From Primula veris (Eukaryota; Streptophyta; Magnoliopsida; Ericales; Primulaceae): DNA of 64,000 nt. The notes beneath the pieces were generated by a model. The model was not told the origin of the DNA and ran no database searches. It worked only from the letters and a program-made list of their open reading frames with translations. Position numbers and translations under genes: made by a program. Shown here piece by piece: positions 13,601 through 24,600 of the stretch (position 1 is its first letter; the number at the start of each line of letters is the position of its first letter). The stretch lies in NCBI GenBank assembly GCA_963682055.1, contig OY821743.1:32474702-32538701 (forward strand), given 5' to 3'.

Positions 13601-16600
13601 TTAACTTTAACTGCAACCAAACAAGCGTCAAGTTCACAAGAGTCATGATATACGGCGAGTTAGGAACATCGCCATCATGGCAGTGTAGTGTATTCAACTT
13701 AGTTAACAAGAAATGTTTAATTTGATCTTCAGAAGAAGAAATTGAACTCAATATGAGTTATGAAATAACCACACCGATACACGATCAGCATGATAGAGAG
13801 TTCTCTATTTATCTGTGGGTAGCAATTTTATAGGAGTGACATTAAAAGCACTGTTCAGGACCCTAAAATATGTTCTCTTATGGTCTACCAAATGAAAATG
13901 GTAAAGATAGAGCAATCATACACATACCAGTGTTCTAAACATGGTAACTACATGTTAAGGGTCTTTCATTAGAACCCTACGGACAGCAACGTTCACTTCT
14001 CATTAACCACATTGGGTCATATTGTTAAGAAACTCAAATTCACCTTTAAAATTGTATTACAACCCTACCTATAATGAGCAGGGGATTGAAATGCAATATT
14101 CAAAATTACAAAACACCCTCAATGTATTTTAGTGATGTGCCCAGACAGCGCAGAAATTACTTCTCATTTTCCAATATTCTACTAAATGGATAAGGTTAAA
14201 TCTATACTCATTATTCATTAGAACTACTAACCAGTAACCACTGTGTTCAACATAGTGAATACTGAATACCAGTATATTGGCATTTCAAGGGTCTTTCTAG
14301 CTTTCACAAGTACCTATAACCAGTCCTTATCATAATCACTATGTGCAATGTTAATGATACCCTTCATATGCCCATAATAAGGTCTTACACTTTCTATGTT
14401 TTACTCAATAAGGAAAAACTAAAAACTGTATACATTTGATGATTATGCAAATAACACTATCACTTTCTGTTATGTTAATTACCTTAAGGCCTCGTTTGGT
14501 TGCATCTTTTCTAGTTCCAGGACTAAGATGCCAGAGTGGACTAAGCTGCAAACTAGAAATGAACTTTGCATTTCATATTACAATAGTAAGACCGTCATCA
14601 TCATCATCAAACCAAGCCTTTATCCCAAAAATTTGGGGTCGGCTATATGAAACCAAGTGAGAAATGAACTTTGCATTTCATATTACAATAGTAAGACCAT
14701 CATCATCATCATCAAACTACGCCTTTATCCCAAAAATTTGGGGTCGGCTATATGAAACCAAATGAGAATTTATTCGTTCTTACATTAGTAAGACCCGCCG
14801 GTATTTAATCCAATCCCATGTTTGGTTGAATTAGTATGCACCGGATAAGACTTCATAGTCAACAATTACCATAATATCCTTTTACTACTTTCACTTCATA
14901 TACATGATAATTATAAGCATAAAAAACAATAAAACATGCCAATTATATATAATCCTTATAGAAAATAGAAATATCTTTCATCCAAAAACTTATGGCTGGA
15001 AAAAACAGTCCCACTAACATACATGTTAAGTTGCATAATACAATTTCTTCTACAAGCTCGAATACAAATGACCAGGTACATAAATAAAATGCATTTGCAT
15101 CATAAGTTCGAAATGGATCAAATATAAAGGTGGAGCTTTCAGTTTCAATTTAAACCTATTTGTTGCTGGAAATTTGTACATGCACGCAGCAGGAATTGAT
15201 AACTATGCATATTGAATGAGTCATGTGTGTATTGAATCTGAGAATTGTGATTCTATATTGTGCTGCAAAGGGAGATAGTTGACTGTGTGTATGTAATGTA
15301 TATATAGATGGGATACAACAGAATATTCACACCTGTAGAAGTGAGGGTGTTAATTTTGGTACTAGTTAAGGACCCTTATTAATCTGCAAAACATCTTATT
15401 CTTCATACTTTAGACCGAATGATTAAGACAGAACTAAATCTTTTGCATTTAAGGACTTCTAAACAGTATCATTAGCATAAGATAAACAATATTAGTTTGA
15501 TATATTTAATGGTGATTGACATGTACCCGGGTAATGCAGCATCTTTCCTTAGGAAACTAACCAAGAATACCGATATTCCATTCTTCCTTGTTATACCATT
15601 TCGACAAACCAATTTGCTATATATAAGTTTTGCAACTTAGACCTTTTGCCAAATTTCCAATGTCTATCACCGTTACCAAATACCTATAATCTCTTAAACC
15701 CAATAACCTATTCTTCACGTGTTTTACCAAATGAATAAGACAAAACCGGAACATTTGAGGACCAAATACTACCCTTACCAATACCTATAAATCACCGAAA
15801 CAAAATCTTTATACCAAATATTTTCCTAGGATGGAAAATCAATTAAATCAAACCTAAGGTTTGATAGTTACTATAAGTTCACAATTTCCCTAGTAACACC
15901 AATATAACAAAATCAATTATAAAAAAAAAAAAAAGCAAAATAAACATACAAACATCATAAAAGCATCTTTTGTCTCTGTGGATGAAAACATCGACTACTT
16001 TACCATACTTACAAATCACTAAAACCAATATAACAGAACCAACTACAAAAAGACTCAAAATAAAATGAAATTTCCAAACCCCATACTAATTTCCATGATA
16101 TTCTCATATTACTCATACGAATAACCCAACTCGCTAATTAAGTTAACTAAAGTGAACACATTAAAATTTCGCCATTATATCAATATTACCCTTACCAATA
16201 CCTATAAATCACCCAAACAAATTGTTTATACTAAATATTTTCCTAGGATGGAAAATCAATTAAAGAAAACATAAGGTTCGATAGTTATAAGTTTGTAATT
16301 TCCCTAGTAACACCAATAAAACAAAATCAACTACAAAAAGACTCAAAATAAAATGAAAATTCCAAACCATTTACTAATTTCCATGATATTCTCATATTAC
16401 TGATACGAATAACTCAACTCGCTAATTAAGTTCACTAAAGAGAACACATTAAAATTTCACCATTATATCAATATTACCCTTACCAATACCTATAAATCAC
16501 TCAAACAAATTGTTTACACTAAGGGTGTGTTTGGAACACGGAAAATGGATGGGAAAAAGAAAATTATTTACTAAGAAAACATGTTTTTTTGTGTTTGGTA

Positions 16601-17436
16601 CATAAGAAAACCAATGGAAAAGAAAATGAAAGAAAGTATGGGAAAATTTTGTGTGTAGAGTGAGGGAAACCATTTTTTAACCAAAAGTGGTAGGAAAAGG
16701 AAAACAAATGAGAAAATTAAGGCTAGCTTTCTCTCTCCCTTTCTTTTATTTTCATTTTCTTTTCTTTTCCCAATTTTCCAAACACCTAGGGGGAAAATGA
16801 TTTCATGTTAATTTTCATTTCTCTCCCTTTTTTTTTCTTTTCTTTTCCCGCCACATTTCCGGGTTCCAAACACACCCTAAATATTTTCCTAGGATGGAAA
16901 TTCAATTAAAGAAAACCTAAGGTTCGATAGTTATAAGTTTGTAATTTCCCTAGTAACACCAATAAAACAAAATCAACTACAAAAAGACTCAAAATAAAAT
17001 GAAATATCCAAACCATTTACTAATTTCCATGATATTCTCATATTACTCACGCTAATACACATAAATCAATCGAACTTTGCAAATTTCCCTAATAACACCA
17101 ATATATCAAAATCAATTATTATATAAAAAAAAAGAGCAAAATAAATAAATATATAATAACCTTTTGTCTCTGGGGATGAAAACATCGACAACTTTTCCGT
17201 ACTTATCGAACAATGGGAACAAATCATCAGCAGTGGTTCCTAAATAAACAACATTAAAAACATAATAGCAACTTAACAATTATAATAATAAAAAAATAGA
17301 TTAATAAATAGAGTACCGATAATTAATTAATAAATTAATTAAAAGGAAAATAGTAATTACGGAAGGTAATATTGAGAACGAGGAGTGAGTATGTATCTTG
17401 AATATCTGGTGGACCTGATCTTCCAAAGTGTGACAT
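10698..17436 (-). CDS. SC35: SR-family splicing factor SC35 (SRSF2-type)
   Basis: Nuclear serine/arginine-rich splicing factor that binds pre-mRNA through one RRM and recruits spliceosome components through its RS domain. Exons: 17361-17436, 17161-17239, 13010-13089, 12820-12886, 12581-12640, 11464-11658, 10996-11176, 10698-10703, giving 247 residues and a stop. The start MSHFGRSGPPDIQDTYSLLV is almost that of Arabidopsis SC35. The RRM spans about residues 16-94, with RNP2 LLVLNI and RNP1 RGFAFVRY. Residues 105-247 are RS/RD-rich and include SPRRSISPRRSPSPG. The last exon supplies only one Asp codon and the stop. Intron 2 (13090-17160) splits the RRM and is about 4.1 kb. Long introns of plant SR genes are often alternatively spliced. 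Length and architecture are normal for the family. Confidence 0.95.
14480..14770 (+). repeat. SINE/LINE-like 3' tail fragment with 105-bp tandem duplication
   Basis: Inside SC35 intron 2, the words 'cctttatcccaaaaatttgg' and GGTCGGCTATATGAA occur twice. They sit in a unit beginning GAAATGAACTTTGCATTTC at 14556 and 14661, a period of 105 bases. The GGGGTCGGCTA tail is typical of Au-type SINEs and related RTE LINE ends in plants. CATCATCATC runs precede each copy. Confidence 0.6.
15967..16011 (-). pseudogene. Decayed partial copy of SC35 exon 2
   Basis: This 45-base block matches the 3' half of exon 2 with about five substitutions. It still reads KYGKVVDVFIHRDK on the minus strand, where the real exon has P instead of H. 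The donor after it is AT rather than GT, and I see no convincing acceptor, so it is probably not spliced in. Confidence 0.75.
16523..16877. mobile_element. Tourist/Harbinger-type MITE, 355 bp
   Basis: Terminal inverted repeats begin GGGTGTGTTTGGAAC at both ends. TAA flanks the element on both sides (16520-16522 and 16878-16880), the 3-bp TTA/TAA-type target duplication of PIF/Harbinger elements. The parallel tandem copy near 16228-16235 reads straight through ACTAAATATTTT, which gives an empty-site control. It has no coding capacity. Confidence 0.9.
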
Positions 17437-17476
17437 CTTTATTATTATTATTATTATATAAATATATGTGGGTGTG

Positions 17477-17527
<51 letters not shown>

Positions 17528-17536
17528 CTAGGGTTT
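17437..17536 (-). promoter_or_regulatory. SC35 5'UTR/promoter with microsatellites and telo-box-like motif
   Basis: Directly upstream of the ATG, in transcript orientation, come an AAACCCTAG telo-box-like motif (17528-17536), a CT tract (about 17501-17527), a TA tract (about 17476-17500) and a TAA/ATA tract down to the ATG. Telo-boxes and CT-rich leaders are common in plant housekeeping and RNA-processing genes. The function here is inferred. Confidence 0.5.
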
Positions 17537-17662
17537 GTGAGGACTGAGATTTTTTAGCTTCGCCGGAGACGATGACAGAAATAAATAAGTAGTCAGGAGA
17601 GAAATTATTAAATTTAACCATTAGATTTACAATTATTACATTTCAGACTATGTGTTCTTTCA

Positions 17663-18072
17663 AAGTTACATTTAGGCCATGTTTTTACAGGTTGCATATT
17701 TGGTTATGCTTGTAAGTTCATGTTTTTGTCATGTTATCGATTTTTTAATATATATTTGTACTTTTTTTTTTATTTTAAATCAACGTTTTATTTTATTTTT
17801 AAAGTGTTTCTTCAAAAAAATCTATAAAATTTGACTTTCTATATTTTTTTGGGTATTTATTGTTTGTTTTGATAATTTATAAGGTAGTAATATTAATAAA
17901 TACCCAAAAAATATAAGAAGACAAATTTTGAAATTTTTGTTTGAAAAAACACTTTAGAAATAAAATAAAATGTTGATTTAAGAGAAAAAAATAAAATAAA
18001 AAATACGAATACATATGAAAAAAAAACGATAACATAACCAAAACATGACATTATAAACATGATCAAATGTAC
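17663..18072. repeat. Long fold-back (inverted) repeat
   Basis: A left arm at about 17663-17862 is the approximate reverse complement of a right arm at about 17890-18072, with a loop of about 30 bases. Matching words include TTTGGGTATTTATT, AAAGTGTTT, ATTTTATTT and GTTATCG. It could be a fold-back MITE or a hairpin small-RNA source. The open frame inside it (17893-18222) is low-complexity and not credible as a protein. Confidence 0.7.
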
Positions 18073-21000
18073 TTCCTGTTTTAGAACCCAAAAAACGTGC
18101 AAGAAAAGAAAAGAAAAATGAAAGAAAATCGGTTTTCTCACTTGTGTTTGGCATTTTACGAAAAACGCCAAAAAAATGAAAATGTTTTCTCTAGAAACCC
18201 TTTTTATGTGTTTGGCCGTCAATGTCGAGAAAGTAAAATCAAAGAGTTGAAGACTATACTAGCATAGGAGTATAATAATTCCGTTGAGCTTCCCCTATTT
18301 TTAAAACGTCAAAAGGCCGTAACGAGAAACGATATATTACACTATTACTATTTTTATACTTTTAAACATGAAACAAAAATTGTTAAATAGATAGTAGCAT
18401 TCCCAACTTGTCTTAGATCACACGAACTTATAAAAAATTATTTTTAATGATTGAAAATCTGCTAATTAGATGAAAAAGCTGCTTTCGGGTGAAAAATAGA
18501 ATCTCTGAAAGAAAACCTTTTTAAATTATTATTTTTTTGTTGCTACTTTTTTTTAAGAAGCCCTTTTTTGTATAAATGGTTTTTTAAAATTGTTATTTTG
18601 TCAAATTTGTTTTTTTTATGTGATTAAACAAATTTCATAAAATAACAATTTATGCTTTTAAAAATAACAAATGTTATAAAATTGACTACTTATTTAAAAA
18701 AAAATGCATTTAAATAGAAAGAATGATATACTTTTTAAAGTGCATACCAATAGTTATGCACTTTCTGAAGTGTATGTAGTTATGCATTTTCGAGATACTT
18801 CATGTTTGTGATGTGTTTCTCAGAGTTTTGTTGGTACCCATTAGAGCCTTGTCGAAATGCAGTAATTAGCCTGTTCAAACTCCTATCAAGCAGGCGATGC
18901 TTCTATCAACTCATTGGAGCGTTGAAGATACTCACGGAGTTCTGTGAAGCCCGATGGACCTTAATTAGAGCATGTCGAAGCTTTGCCAAAGCTACGGCAA
19001 AGTCGTTGGAGCTTTATCCGCTACTAGTGGCGGCGGGTAGGTGGTGTTGTGGTGGGCGGTGAAAGTGATGATTTTGAAGAAAAGAATGGTTAACTAAAAA
19101 ATACTATCAAATTTAGGGATAAAGACCAAGACACCCTTTGTATAACTTTATGTTACTCAAAAGTTATCATGAGGGGACGGAAATGTGCTAACTAAAAACG
19201 TTGTATAACTTTATGTTCTCAAATTAAAATATGTTATTTGGGATAAAATAGTGAAGTATAATTAACTATTTTTTATGTCATGCATCTTTGTATAATTAAT
19301 CTCTCTTGAAGATCATACATTCTTTGGAAGGTGATCGTCGAAGAGAACCTTGAGGCCTTTTTTGTTGCAAAATTACAATTATGAGATTAGCAATCTGGTC
19401 GGATTATGAACGGCACATGAAAAAAAGGTCGGACTAATAATCTTTTTGGGTTGTACTATTTATAATACCATACCACATATTATTGGAATATACTCTTTTT
19501 AGCGGCGATCTTTTGATGTTTGAGCGAGACATATATTACGGATGTAAATTACGTTGTCAAACACAACATGCTTGAGGTTTACCGGGACTCAATAGTTTAA
19601 TTCTAACTTAAACTTATAATGCAAATGCAAATGCAAATGCAAATGCAAATGCAAATGATGTAACCAAATGCTACAAGTAGTAGAAAATATATATTAAGAT
19701 AATTAAATAGTAAACCAATGAAACTAATTTAAGTATAAGATTACCTCATGGGGACCAACCTAAACTACCAGTCTAAGATTTTGACCATTTGGTTAATAGC
19801 ACTTAATTTAATTAGCTGCATCCGCCCTTCTAGCTACTGTACTTTATTTCTATACATACGTCTGATTAATTTTGCCAAACTCCTTACTAAATGTTTCATC
19901 CGTCTCAAACTATTGAGACACTATGTATTTATATGCAGTTTTAATCAATAAATATCTCGTGTTAAAACTGTTGAAATATAAAATTTTAAAATTTGTTTAT
20001 ACTAGTAAAACATTTGAATTATGTGATTAAATTTTGAAAAATTCGATTTCGACAAGTTAGATATGAATTATTTGTCGATCAAAATTGCACGTAGTTTCGT
20101 ATAACCCTAACAATTTAGGACGGAGGGAGCATTTAAAAACAGGATTTTTTTTCTGTTTAGGGATAAAGCTTCTGTTGTTTCTCGTTATCTTCGAAAAAAA
20201 TCATTAATATTATCTACAGAAATGGTCTGGTACCCTACCCTCAATTCGAGAGATAAAAAAATATAAATGTTATGAAATTTTAAAGAAGAAGAAAATGCGT
20301 AATTATATACCTCGAACCAATTAAGCAGTTTTTTTTTATTTCCAACCATAACTTATTTTCTTCAACTCTCTAGTCCGTCTAGGTCTAGTTTTAGACACAA
20401 TTAGTCATATATTATTGTCCATAATATATTTTCTTTCTTTCAAGGAAACACTCGTATTTGCCTTTGTTAATTAATGATGTGTGAAAATGCTCCACATTTG
20501 CCTTTTACAAATTTTTAAGTTATAATAGAAACAATATGCAAAATTCGATGGAGGTTGCAAAAGAAAGGAAAAGAAGTTAAGAAAAAACATATAGAATAAT
20601 AGATATAATCAAATTACTAAAACCCTGCAAAAATATACTTAACATTGTTAGTAGTTAACTTAACAAACTGCATAAAGTTAATGTTAGCAGTGAATTTTTT
20701 TAGAAAAAACAAGATTACAAGACAAACAGAATTTTGACTTCAATTTTTATGTGAATTATAACTATGGAGTACTATTCACATATAGCAAAAACAGTGGCCA
20801 TTATATTTCATTTAGTGGCCATTATATTTCATCTTGCTGTCAGTCTGCCCCTTTCCATAGGAAATGGAGTAGCTGCTATTTTTTGTATGTGAATTTTGTT
20901 ATGCAATGTCCAGCAAATTTATTTTCCATTCACTTGTCCCGATCTAAATTATAAGTTCACGTTTTCATTTTGATACGACTTTAAAAATTCATTTTGTATA

Positions 21001-21660
21001 AATACAAACAACTTTCTAGATAATTTTATATATTTGTCCTTATAACGTTTACTCTAATACAATGTGTGAATATGCAAATTTGAAAAATAGTAGTAAAAGT
21101 GCGCAAAATCATGATTTCCCCTTAAATTGAGGATTTCGCATGATGGAATTATAAATCGGAACGAATCGAGACAGTATATTTTTTAAATGGTCCCAGATTT
21201 TAAACGAGATATAAACAATGGCATGGACACATGTATTTTAAAGGAACCTCATGCTAAGAATTTAATTATACAATTTTTGCAAGTTTTTTATTCTACCACT
21301 GTTTACAATTACAAAATTCGGCATAACTTTGAGTTCCGCAAATCGCAATGATTTATGGAACTTTGAGTAAAGTTAGCTAGTAGCCAAGTCTCGTGACATA
21401 AGAACTGTATGAATACATAATTATGCACTTTCGTTCGCACCTTGCAATGTGACATACCACTTCTGGATTTATTTATAGCACGTTCACGACTATTAATATT
21501 GAATTAATTAAAAAAGTCATCACATTAGTGGGCCTCTTTTTAAGGGGGCAAATGAAGCATTACACACTTGCATCTCAACTACTACTACTACTAAAGCTCT
21601 TATCACTTCTCACTGGTTGTTTAAACTGAAAAAAAAGGGAGAGAAAAAGTGAGCCGTGGA
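18073..21660. other. Intergenic region upstream of the hexose transporter; no gene recognised
   Basis: This is AT-rich sequence. A somewhat GC-richer block at 18820-19070 has an open frame (18802-19062) with no recognisable domain. A hexamer repeat (ATGCAA)n lies at about 19618-19657. A direct repeat of GTGGCCATTATATTTCAT occurs at about 20796 and 20816. Confidence 0.5.
21469..21478 (+). promoter_or_regulatory. Possible TATA element of the hexose transporter
   Basis: TTATTTATAG lies about 185 bases upstream of the start codon. It is the only TATA-like word I see close by, and the support is weak. Confidence 0.25.
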
Positions 21661-21661
21661 T

Positions 21662-24600
21662 ATGGCTGTTGGGGGCTTCGCGGTTGACGGCCATGTGGCG
21701 AGTTATGGTGGAGGAATAACGGCGTCGGTGGTGATGACGTGTATAGTGGCTGCTTCCGGTGGTCTTATTTTCGGCTACGATATTGGCATTTCAGGTGAAT
21801 TGTAACAGCTTAGTTTTTTTTTTAATCAGGATATTAAGATAGTTTTGTTGTTACTTAGTTTTCTCTTAGCCTTGTATTGTGTTTACACATGTTTGACAAG
21901 GTAATAAGCTTTATTTGCTATATCTTTACGAGTGTATTTTGAAACTTAACATTTTTTTGCCACAGTGGTGTGAGGGGCTAAGATTAAAATGATTTTTTTT
22001 TTTTTTGTTATTATGTGGTGTGCTAGGCTAAAACTAAAATCATGAATATCTTGTGAAGACACTTGTATAACATAATAAAAAGATAGTAGTAGTTCTCCTT
22101 TTAGCCTATCCTTGTTCCCGACCACATTGGTTAGCTGTGATGCTAGACACACAAGTTGCACACAACTCTCGTACTTCCTTATTAATAAAATACATATTTA
22201 TCACTCCAAATATGCATAAAACACAATCTATAATTTGATAAATCAAAATATAAATATTCAGCATAATAAAAACTCAACCTACTAAAAACTCAAATAAAAA
22301 TATAGTAGAGTATTAATTGATAAGCCTACCCTAAATTTAATTATTAATTAAAAATAAAAAAAAATTATTAAATTTATAACTCACGCACTCCATATATATA
22401 TATTTGGAGGGATAAAAATATATTTTTTAACCAAAATATATTATTATACATGTAAGAGAGTGTGCAATACATGTAAATGAATGGCAAAATTGTGTGAATA
22501 TATTTTTGGTTGAGTGATACATTTGTTGTGATGTAATTACATTTTGTTCTTATGGAAATTGGGTGGACATTTTGATTACTTGAGTTTTTTTCCCATGATT
22601 ACTGTTTGATTAATTTTCACTCCCTGGTAAACGGAATAATCACTTTTGGCCATTTCAGAAGTTTCAACGAAAAATTAGTCACTACAAAATAATGTCTGAT
22701 TTAGTGAGAGTCAAAAGTTGTCACAAGCCTGTCGCTAATTTAAAAAGCTGTCACAAATCTGTCGCAAATTGACTAAACTGTCACAACGCCGTCACAAAAA
22801 CCGTCGCTAATAAGCTCGTAACAAAAAATGCCGTCACTAATCCCGTCGTTATTTTGGTATTTTTTTGTAGTGAGTATTCGACTTATTTTGCTTCCTTAAT
22901 TCGAGATGAACCTAAATATATCAAGAAAATAACCTAATTGTATGTTTATTTTACTAAAAGTTTAATCATAGCTTAATCTTAGATATATATGTGTACTGTT
23001 AATATCCTACAAAATTAGGATATCTTGTGGTAATTTTGTAACTCAGCACTTGATGATTACTGTTTTGTATACGGAAAATAATTAAGTTTATTCTTGACAG
23101 ATTTTATGTTTCTTGTTCAATTCGGGTCCAACTGACCTACTCTAAAACCATTTGCAATGGACCCATAATCTAGGCATATAAAAAATTTATGAGCATGCGT
23201 CTTCTGAATATTGTGACCATTTGCAATGGACCCATAATCTAGGCATATCAAATTTTTATAAGTATGTGTCTTTTGTGAAGTCTTTTTATAAGTATGTGTC
23301 TTTTGTGAAGTCTGAGGCTCTGAGCTTGAAATTATTGTCAATAGCAAAAACCTGGTACAGCTACTTTTAGAAACTTGTTTTTCAAAGTCATTCATGATTT
23401 TATTAAAATATGTCATTTCTGTTTTACTCTCTTTAGTATTAATTTGTTGGTTTCCGTGTACGAAATAACAATTAACAATAAATAAAGGACTAAACAAGAA
23501 TTAATTAAAACCAGTGTAATCTTTATTAATTTCCAAATGGAATACAATAAACTGATTACAACATGTAGGTACTGAAACGTAAATAGAACAAACGTTATCA
23601 GATTATTATTAATTAATAATCTGATGTACTGATTTGTAATTAATAGAAACTGCCGGAATGGAAAGTATAAACTAAACAGCCGGACTGTTCTGTTTTGAAT
23701 TGAAAGTACAGGACTGAATTGAAACTATTCTATTACAGAATTAAATTACAGAATAGTAATGACAGCATAAAACAGAACTTTAAACTAATTACAGAATAGT
23801 AAAAAACTGGACAGAATTGAAACTGGACAGAATTGAAAAAACTGGACAGAATTGGAAAAACTGGACAGAATTAAAAAAAAACTGAACAGAATTGAAAACT
23901 GGACAGAATTAAAATAAACAAGACGAGGCTACTGTTAACAGTATGCCCTTAACCGATATTCGCCCAACCACCTTAGGTTTCTGGTTGCGTTGGCGCTTCG
24001 ATCCCAAGGTACAACGTCTCGGATGACTCGCCGGAAACTGGCGACGAGTCAAGGTCGAGCTGTTGGTGGGTGGTTCTCTCTGGTTCTAAAATGTAATGCT
24101 GATTTTTGAGAGATGATATATACTTCTGTATTTTATTTCAGAATGTTGTGTGTTTGACATGTGGGGGGTCTGCCTATTTATAGGCTTGCTGAGTATCTCA
24201 GCCATTAAGGTCACTTTACTACTGTCAGTTTTCGAAATTCGAAACTGCAGTATTAACTTTGCAATCAAATCATATTTATTGCAACAGTTACAGCTTTGCT
24301 GGAAGCTTTTCCCGAACAGGCGCACTTTTTCCGAACATGCACGCTTTTCCCGAACAGACGCACTTTTTCCCGAACATGCACGCTTTTTCCGAACAGGCGC
24401 GCTTTTCCCGAACAGGCGCACTTTTCCCGTTGAGTTAAAAACCCGTCGAGCAAGCCCGCCCGTCGAGCAAGCCCGCCCGTCGAGCAAGCCCATGTGTGGT
24501 ACACAATACACACATGTGTATATGGACACACTACTTGATATCCACATGGGATACCCTAGTATATATATTGTAAAAATCACTCATGATTTTCCAATGTGGG

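Larger units (their letters stand above)
15775..17160. repeat. Large tandem duplications in SC35 intron 2, next to exon 2
   Basis: Blocks of about 300-400 bases recur at about 15775-16190, 16190-16520 and 16880-17160. Shared words include TTTTCCTAGGATGGAAA, TTTCCCTAGTAACACCAAT, ACTCAAAATAAAATGAAA and CTAATTTCCATGATATTCTC. The unit derives from the intron flank of exon 2, and one copy also carries a piece of that exon. Confidence 0.85.

Noticed and set aside
14486..14830. GGCCTCGTTTGGTTGC looked like the left end of a Tourist-type MITE
   Set aside because: I could not find the matching inverted right end or a target duplication. Kept only as a SINE-like/repeat fragment.
17893..18222. 109-residue open frame rich in F/V/S
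   Set aside because: Low-complexity sequence inside a fold-back repeat, with no homology recognised.
18802..19062. 86-residue open frame in a GC-richer block
   Set aside because: No recognisable domain, promoter or splice context. It may be a relic, but I cannot support a gene.
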